From Pelobates cultripes (taxonomy: Eukaryota; Chordata; Amphibia; Anura; Pelobatidae): a stretch of 64,000 nucleotides of DNA. Below are positions 57,198 through 64,000 of this stretch, one piece after another. The number at the start of each line of letters is the position of its first letter. Position 1 is the stretch's first letter. Below the pieces are notes generated by a model that was not told the origin of the DNA, did not search any database, and saw only the letters and a program-made list of their open reading frames with translations. Position numbers and translations under genes: made by a program. The stretch covers positions 83,635,758 to 83,699,757 of the forward strand of contig OW240916.1 in assembly GCA_933207985.1 (NCBI GenBank). Reading direction: 5' to 3'.

Positions 57198-59316
57198 AGA
57201 GGAATTGTCACTTCCCTGGATTTTGCTCCACTGAATAAAACATTGAAAATCATCATAACTAGTGTTAACCTTTGTTGTATTTTCTTTTATATTTATATTA
57301 AAGATTAGCAAATTTCTTATTACACTCCAGTTCAGACAAGGCAAATGACAGAGCGTATAGCAATGATTAACAAGGAGCTAAGATGGTGGACCCCAGTCGC
57401 AAGGTAAAGAGGTATGTACTGCTCCATTTAATTTCAGTTTTCTCATCTCACAAATACACATTTGTAGAATATAGGGACAAGTTAAAATAATATTAAAAAT
57501 CATGGGTAGAACAGGTCCCCTACAAGATTACAGGTTTTGTTTACAACACTTACATATAAAATAATTTTGTATAGAGTCTGTCCTTGAGCAACTCCAAAAA
57601 TGTCTGGGCACATTTCTCTAGCAAAGAAACCATCTGGGAGTGTGTTGAAACCTGAATTACTCAGACTTTATTTTTTTATGATACTCTAGTGCTCCCAAAT
57701 AATTATCCACACACCTTAATTTATATTCCAACATTAATTTGTGTTCATTGCCCTTAGTAAACGCATTATTATGTCTGTTCTGTGTTTTGCCTCAGGCATG
57801 AGCAGCCAACTCCTGTGTATCCATGATCTGCCACAGTGATCAACATTATTTATTACACTATGCTCTATTTGTATGATAATATATCAGAGGCAGTGTACAT
57901 GTGTATAACTTACCTAGTAGCCAGTTCTACCTTAGATTTCCATTCTTAATATTTACAATTGTATGCATCGAATGTGCCATGCCAAGAAACGTTTATTTAT
58001 TAAATAATTTATTAGGAAGAATTCATTGAGATGTTTATTGTTTTCAGGTATGTCCTGGAGAGCATGTGCACAACCCGCCTGGTGTTGATAACATGCTTTT
58101 TCCTCCCAATTAGGAGTTGGTAGAGGACCACATGGGTGCGTGATAGCACATAAAACATTTGGTATTCTGGCCAGAGCTTTAAATGCTTACTTACATTTCT
58201 CACAGTCCTGGGTCCTCCTGACTGTGAGTACCTCAGTCAAGGTTGTATTTTTAGTTTGTCTGTGGCCTTGGGCAAGCTGATAATTACCACCCCAAAACAT
58301 TAAATGCATTTTAACTTCTAGAACCGCCAAAGCTCTTCTTTTTAGATTCATGTCTGTTCCCAGACTCTCACCTTTGTCTTTGACCACCTCCTATCACTCT
58401 CAGACCTCCAAATCCCACCCAGACCTCCACATTGTTAAATTTTTAGGCTCTTCTATTCCCTCTTTTTCTTTTATAAATGTCTCTCTTCATCACTCATCCA
58501 CATTTTTCTCCACTCTTTCCTTTTTTATTTCCCTTTTACTCTCCGGTACATACTTTGTGCTTTTCTTCAAGAGCGCATTCTTTAGGTTCCTAGTTCATTT
58601 TTCTTTCTCACACATTTTTTTGGGTATGGTACCAATGTTATCTCTGACCTACCCTGTTTTACCCAACCATACCCCCTTTAATTGTCAGAACTCACTTTCC
58701 TAACCGACACATTCTGTGCTAATTTACTTTCCTTCTTAACAGTGTGCCTTTACTAAGACACCCTTCTTGCCATACAGTTGGCCCTGACTTCAGCCCAGAG
58801 TTTAGAGAAACAGGGCTGTGACATATTTTATAAAATGTCTTTGAATGGTTGAAATTATCTAGATATTTTAAACTGTATGATAATCAGCAACTTGCCAGTT
58901 ACTTGATTGATATCAGGTACTGATGTTATGCCATTCCTAATATCCTCATGGAGCTGTATCAATGATAGATATCTCGCCTTCAACTCCGTATCATGCTTTT
59001 TATGCATATTCTGAAGCCTGCTGTCTCCCCGGACAGAGGGTTGAGTGGAACAGCTTAAAAGCACTGCCATCAGCAATCTCGGGGCTCCTCTACCAAGTAA
59101 CCAAGTAAATCATGACTACATGGTAAATAGTAGAGATGGGGATATGGGAGTTACATTCTATTTTGTAGTTACAGGAAATTGTGTGTGCGCCCAGTTTTTT
59201 TTTTTTTTGAGACTTCATATCTCTTTATACACACTAATTAATAAGCTACACTTTTGCACACTCCCATGTATTCATGGTTTACTGGGTTACTTTGTACAGT
59301 GGGCACGGCATGTCCT
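57198..59316. other. Intergenic sequence, unassigned
   Basis: Two kilobases with no recognisable gene, RNA or transposon protein. A T/C-rich stretch lies at 58390-58740. The reading frames here show no family motifs. Confidence 0.4.
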
Positions 59317-59708
59317 TACACTGATCAGCCACAATATTAAAACCACTGAAAGGTGAAGAGAATAACATTGATTATATTGTTAAAATGGTACCTATCAAGG
59401 TGTAGGATATATTATGCACAAGTGAGCAGTCATTTCTTGCATTTCATGTGTTGGAAGCAGGAAAAATGGGCAAGTGAAAAGATCCGAGTGTCTTTGACAA
59501 GAACCAAATAGTGATGCGAGACCACTGGGTCAGAGCATATTCAAAATGGAAAGTCTTGTGGGATGTTGGTATGCAGTAGTTAGTACCTACCAAAAATGGT
59601 GCCAGGAAGGACAACCAGTGAACACTCATCAGGATTATGGGAGCCCAGATCTCACTGGTGCACATGGAGACAGAACTGGACCATGGAGCAGTGGAAGAAG
59701 GTAAAATG

Positions 59709-60850
59709 TAGGCATGTGCATGGGGAAAATATTCGGCTCGGTTCGGCATTCCGAAATTCTGGACTTCGGCACTTGAATACTTCGGATCTTAGACACTTCG
59801 GAACTTCAGCAACTTCGGAATTCTGGCATTTCAGGATTTTTCTTGCAGGGGATTGGTAGATAACTCCCTAATTCCCACGGTATTAGGGAGTTATCTATCA
59901 AAAGGCTGAAAGACCTAAATTGGTCTTTCAGCCAAATTTACTAATACTAAGTAAAAATTACTTAATATTAGTAAATTGTGCCCATACTCGCTATACCACG
60001 AGTAGGGGCATGTCTAGTAAACAGTGAGCAGCCTGTATCCTTCCCCCTGGCCTCCACCCCTGAGCAGCAGATGGGGGCCCTAAATACAAATTGGGGGGGG
60101 GACCTATTGTCCTCCTCCCTGGCCCCCACCCCTGAGCGGCAGATGGGGGCCCTAAAAACAAATGGGGGGGGACCTATTGTCCTCCCCCCTGGCCCCCACC
60201 CCTTAGCGGCGGGTGGGGGCCCTAAATACAAATTGGGGGGGAAGCTATTGTCCTCTCCCCTGGCCCCCACCCCTGAGCGGCGGGTGGGGGCCCTAAATAC
60301 AAATTGGGGGGGACCTAATGTCCTCCCCCTGGCCCCCACCCCTAAGCGACGGGTGGGGGCCCTAAATACAAATTGGGGGGGACCTAATGTCCTCCCCCCT
60401 GGCCCCCACCCCTAAGCGGTGGGTGGGGGCCCTAAATACAAATTGGAGGGGGAACTAATGTCCTCCCCCCTGGCCCCCACCCCTAAGCGGCGGGTGGGGG
60501 CCCTAAATACAAATTGGGGGGGGGACCTATTGAACCCTTTTTATTTTTTTTAACAGTGAGCAGCCACAGCTATACCGCGAGTAGGGGCACAATTTACTAA
60601 TACTACGTCATTTTTACTTAGTATTAGTAAATTTGGCTGAAAGACCAATTTATGTCTTTCAGCCTTTTGGTAGATAACTCCCTAATACCGTGGGAATTAG
60701 GGAGTTATCTACCAAGCGGCTGCAAGAAAAGTCCCGAAATGCCGGAGTTCCGAAGTGGCGAAGTGTTCAAGTGCCGAAGTTCCGAATTGACAAGGTCCCG
60801 AATTTCGGAATGCCGAACCGAGCCGAATATTTTCCCCATGCACATGCCTA
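59709..60850. mobile_element. Multi-palindromic foldback element with internal tandem array
   Basis: Ends TAGGCATGTGCATGGGG and CCCCATGCACATGCCTA are exact inverted copies. The arms (59709-60012 and 60560-60850) are about 290 bp and pair over most of their length (ATTCGGCTCGGTTCGGCATT, GATAACTCCCTAAT, CTGAAAGACC, TTACTAATACTA, GAGTAGGGGCA). Each arm itself contains smaller palindromes, such as GATAACTCCCTAAT/ATTAGGGAGTTATC. The middle is a 71-bp tandem array. TA at each end fits a mariner-type target, but that is only suggestive. The outer flanks show a duplicated TGGAAGAAGGT (59692-59702 and 60962-60972), with about 110 bp of other sequence to the right. Confidence 0.88.
60025..60540. repeat. 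71-bp tandem repeat, about 7 copies
   Basis: The unit contains GGGGGCCCTAAATACAAATT, a poly-G run of 6-9, CCTATTGTCCTC and CCCCTGGCCCCCACCCCT; the period of 70-72 bp was measured from successive GGGGGCCC positions. The poly-G length variation makes the period drift. Reading frames through it are artefacts. Confidence 0.93.
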
Positions 60851-61530
60851 CTTTGAGTATAAGAGGAAAGAAAACAGAAAATAACTATTTTATTTATTGA
60901 TATCCCTATTTTGTGGTTTTACACAGTGCTCCATTTTAATTCCCTTTTTCCTATATAATAATGGAAGAAGGTTGCCTGGTCTAATAAATCACATTTTACT
61001 TTAGGTCAGGTGGATGGTATGGTGCATGTGTGTCATTTACCTGGGGTAGAGATAGGAGCAGGGAGCACTATGGGAAGGAGGAGGCAGACAGAGACAGTGA
61101 TATGCTCTGTGAAATGTTCTGCTGGGAAACCTTGGGTCCTGGCATTCATGTGGATGTTACTTTGACACATACAACCTACCTAGAGATTGTTGCAGACCAC
61201 GGACACCCCTTAATGGCAATGGTGTTCCTTGATGGCAGTAGTTTCTTTCAGCAGGCTAGTGCACCCTGCCAAAATTGTTTAGAAATGCTTTGAATAACAT
61301 GACAAAACATTTAAGGTGTTGCCTTGGCCTTCAAATTCCCCAGATCTAAATCTGATTGAGCATCTGTGGGATGTGCTGGAACAACAAATACGATCCATGG
61401 AGGCAACCTTGCAACTTGCAGAGCTTAAAGGATCTGTTGCTAATGTCTTGGTGTCAGATACCACAGGACACGCTCAGAAGTCTTGTGGAGTCCATGATTT
61501 GATGCATCAGACCTGTTTTGTGTTAAAACC

Positions 61531-62639
61531 GTTTTTTATTGATAACAGTTCAGGAAACAATTTTCCCATGCAGGGGATGCAGTTTGCATTCAATAAACAG
61601 CATATGTTGCGGCGTAAATTTAGCAGTGATACAGTAACATTTGCCTGCGCAGAGGCTATCAATTTGGTAAAGCAGTCATGACAGTTTTCAACAAATTAAA
61701 CCTGTTGTCCACGCAGGAGAGGTTCTGCATTAGTATGAGACATGGTTACAGCAGTCGGTGTGGTTTACACATATCGATAATGAGCATACGTGGATACGTG
61801 ATTAAGTTTAGACGATGGGATCGTGTTATGTTGTGTGGGCTTGGTAACTCATCTGCGTCTCGTCAACTGTCCCCTGGGATTGTGTAGAGTGAAAGGTGTG
61901 GGTCCACTTTCATGGAGTATGACTGAGAGCTCCCATTGGAGTTTGTCTTGTTTTGTCTGGGTCAGAGTCAGGATGGGTGGGTCGGGTCTGGGTTTAAAGG
62001 TCGGGTGCCAGAGGGTGGATAGAAAGGAGAAGAAGAGAGAGAGAAGAGAGGGAAGAAGAAAAAAAAACAACCCAAAACAGGGGGTGAGTAGCCCCCACCC
62101 TTCTTCCCCCTCAGTGGTCCCGCTTGGGCAGTGCCCCCGGTCACCGCCCCAGCACACCAAGCCCTATGTGCCCCCTCAAGGATATCCCTCTGGATTTCCC
62201 CCGTATCAAACTCCCATCACTCTTGGGTGGCAGCAACGACCATAGTACACATCAGCCCCATTACAATACATACAGTAAAAAACTAAGAAAAAGTTACCTG
62301 CGCTTTTCCCAAATCCCTATGCATATTCCAACAAATGGAGGTTATTTCGTTTCTCCAATGGCCATGGGAGACTTAAGCCCACCTGCTGTCCAGGAGTGAT
62401 GGGAGTTTGAGCGCAGGACTTTTTTTTTTTGGTATTTGTGTTTCACTTTTGTATCACACAGCCATGTTACAATGCTGCCGCCCATCCCATGTGTTCCTTA
62501 TTAGGAGTTAATAAGCATGTAGGGGGTGTATATAAAATAAATACCCCTTTCTGTCTCATTAGAGATATCTTTGCCAGAAGCTCAAGGAAACAAGGTGAAA
62601 GGTTAGTGTAGGACCCACCTGAGAGGTTTGCCTTGACGT
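61531..62639. other. Unassigned sequence between the two Tc1 elements
   Basis: No recognised protein motif. Includes a purine-rich GA stretch (62020-62080) and a run of T (62421-62430). It may belong to an unrecognised repeat. Confidence 0.35.
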
Positions 62640-64000
62640 GGCATGTGGAAGAAATGACACTCTGCTACAATGTAAAGTAGTAAGTGTACAGCTACAATGA
62701 AATAACAGTGTAAATTTGCTATCCCCTCAAAATAACAACACACAGCCATTAATGTCTAAACCGTTGGCAACAAAAGTGAGTACAGCCCTAAGTAGAAATG
62801 TCTAAATTGGGCCCAAAGTGTCAATATTTTGTGTGGCCACCATTATCTTAGCACTGTCTTAACCCTCATGGGCATGGAGTTCACCAGAGATTCACAGGTT
62901 GTCATTGGAGTCCTCTTCCACTCCTCCATGTTGACATCACGGAGCTGGTGGATGTTAGAGACCCTGCACTCCCCCACCTTCCGTTTAAGGATGCCCCACA
63001 GATGCTCAATAGGGTTTAGGTCTGGAGACATGCTTGGCCAGTCCATCACCTTTACCTTCAGCTTTTTTAGCAAGGCAATGGTCGTCTTGGAGGTGTGTTT
63101 GGGGTCATTATCGTGTTGGAATACTGCCCTGCTGCCCAGTCTCTGAAGGAAGGGGATCATGCTCTGCTTCAGTATGTCACAGTACATGTTGGCATTCATG
63201 GTTCCCTCAATGAACTGTAGTTCCCCAGTGCCAGCAGCACTCATGCAGGCCCAGATCATGACACTCCTACCACCATGTTTGACTGTAGGCAAAACACATT
63301 TGTCTTTGTACTCCTCATCTGGTTGCCGCCACACACGCTTTACACCATCTAAACCAAATACGTTTATCTTGGTCTCATCGGACCACAGGACATGATTCCA
63401 GTAATCCTTAGTCTGCTTGTCTTCAGCAAACTGTTTGCGGGCTTTCTTGTGCATCATCTTTAGGAGAGGTTTCCTTCTGGGACGACAGCCATGCAGACTT
63501 TTTTGATGCAGTGTGCAGCGTATAGTCTGAGCACTGACAGGCTGACCCCCCACCCCTTCAACCTCTGCACCAATGCTGGCAGCACGTCTATTTCCCAAAG
63601 ACCACCTCTGGATATGACATTGAGCATGTGCACTCAACTTCTTTGGTTGACCATGGCGAGGCCTGTTCTGAGTGGAGCCTGTCCTGTGAAACCACTGTAT
63701 GGTCTTGCCCACCGTGCAGCAGCTCAGTTTCAGGATCTTGGCAATCTTCTTATAGCCTAGGCCATCTTTATATAGAGCAACAATTCTTTCAGATACTCAG
63801 AGAGTTCTTTGCCACGAGGTGCCATGTTGAAATTCCAGTGACCAGTATGAGAGAGTGTGAGAGCGATAACACCACATTTAACAAATATGCTCCCCATTCA
63901 CACATGAGACCTTGTAACACTAACAAGTCACATGACACCAGGGAGGGAAAATGGCTAATTGGGCCCAATGTGGACATTTCCACTTAGGGGTGTCCTTACT
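62640..64000 (-). mobile_element. Tc1-like transposon with long terminal repeats, cut by the window edge
   Basis: The transposase is on the - strand. The left terminal repeat includes GTGAGTACAGCCCTAAGTAG and AAATTGGGCCC (62777-62813). Its inverted partner, GGGCCCAATGTGGACATTTC then CACTTAGGGG, lies at 63960-63990. By comparison with the left side, about 140 bp of the right end lies outside the window. Long terminal repeats with inner sites are typical of this Tc1 branch. Confidence 0.88.
62843..63825 (-). pseudogene. Tc1 transposase
   Basis: The main frame, 62843-63712, is 289 codons. The true start is probably the ATG at about 63825 (MAPRGKELSE), separated by a frameshift or deletion near 63780. 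The N-terminus shows a paired-type helix-turn-helix. The catalytic motifs are VLWSDETKINVFG (first D), FQHDNDPKHTSK (second D) and SPDLNPIEHLWGILKRK (E, about 34 residues later), a DD34E triad that is complete. A cut-and-paste transposase acting in the nucleus in intact relatives; here the N-terminal break should inactivate it. Confidence 0.9.

Larger units (their letters stand above)
59317..61530 (+). mobile_element. Decayed Tc1-like transposon, split by a foldback element
   Basis: Starts TACACTGATCAGCCACAATA, a Tc1-type terminal sequence. The transposase begins at 59466 but has a stop at codon 4. Recognisable pieces include GQSIFKMES-like helix-turn-helix sequence and WTMEQWKKV (up to about 59702). 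After the insertion it resumes at about 60962, with MFCWETLGPGIHVDVTLT (61109-61162) and PWPSNSPDLNLIEHLW (61322-61370), the last carrying the third catalytic residue E of the DDE triad. Decay is heavy, and the right terminal repeat is lost after about 61530. Confidence 0.85.

Noticed and set aside
59968..60415. Proline/arginine-rich frames on both strands of the foldback centre
   Set aside because: They read through the 71-bp tandem repeat in which poly-G length varies; not coding.

Overview
The window is vertebrate nuclear DNA, most likely from a frog or toad. It carries one host gene, the nucleotide-excision-repair gene XPA, on the + strand. All six coding exons are recognisable (6301-6448, 6667-6777, 21210-21315, 38405-38570, 47433-47550, 49128-49276). 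Splice phases are consistent throughout and predict a protein of about 265 residues; a poly(A) signal lies at 49321. The frog assignment is an inference from the XPA protein and from the transposon families (Tx1-type L1, TTAA-target T2/Kolobok-like MITEs, Ngaro/DIRS, Penelope, Tc1). No other host gene could be supported.

Layout. 131-4725 is a G/T-rich 47-bp minisatellite of nearly 100 copies, ending about 1.6 kb before the XPA start codon. Intron 2 (6778-21209) holds a hAT-like repeat, a sense L1 fragment split by a TTAA MITE, an antisense 5'-truncated L1, a foldback, and a pyrimidine minisatellite. A complete Ty3/gypsy element (13382-20284) has inserted into that minisatellite, with 5-bp target duplications and nearly identical LTRs. 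In its pol the integrase precedes reverse transcriptase, the order of the Gmr1 group. Intron 3 (21316-38404) is almost entirely retroelement. It holds a 7-kb tyrosine-recombinase retrotransposon with split direct repeats (21404-28387), itself broken by a 603-bp hAT-like MITE made largely of hairpins. It also holds a Penelope-like element with GIY-YIG endonuclease and hammerhead-like terminal motifs (28677-31995), a second tyrosine-recombinase element on the - strand (about 32160-37080), and an L1 tail. Intron 4 (38571-47432) holds an antisense L1 (39150-43250) split by a solo LTR related to the intron-2 gypsy element, then small MITEs and a long-TIR foldback. Intron 5 is mostly unassigned.

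Downstream of XPA lie a hAT-like MITE (49770-50323), a structurally full-length L1 (50616-56141) with target duplications, and a TTAA MITE (56673-57197). A decayed Tc1 transposon (59317-61530) follows, split by a multi-palindromic foldback element with a 71-bp internal tandem array. A second Tc1 element on the - strand runs off the right edge (62640-64000).

The biology is therefore a housekeeping DNA-repair gene whose introns have become a layered archive of nearly every major eukaryotic retroelement type: LTR, non-LTR, Penelope and tyrosine-recombinase. Several insertions are datable relative to each other from exact target duplications. All transposon ORFs seen carry at least one lesion except the gypsy pol (intact in itself) and L1 ORF1. 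No prokaryotic-style system, CRISPR array, rRNA or tRNA gene was seen.
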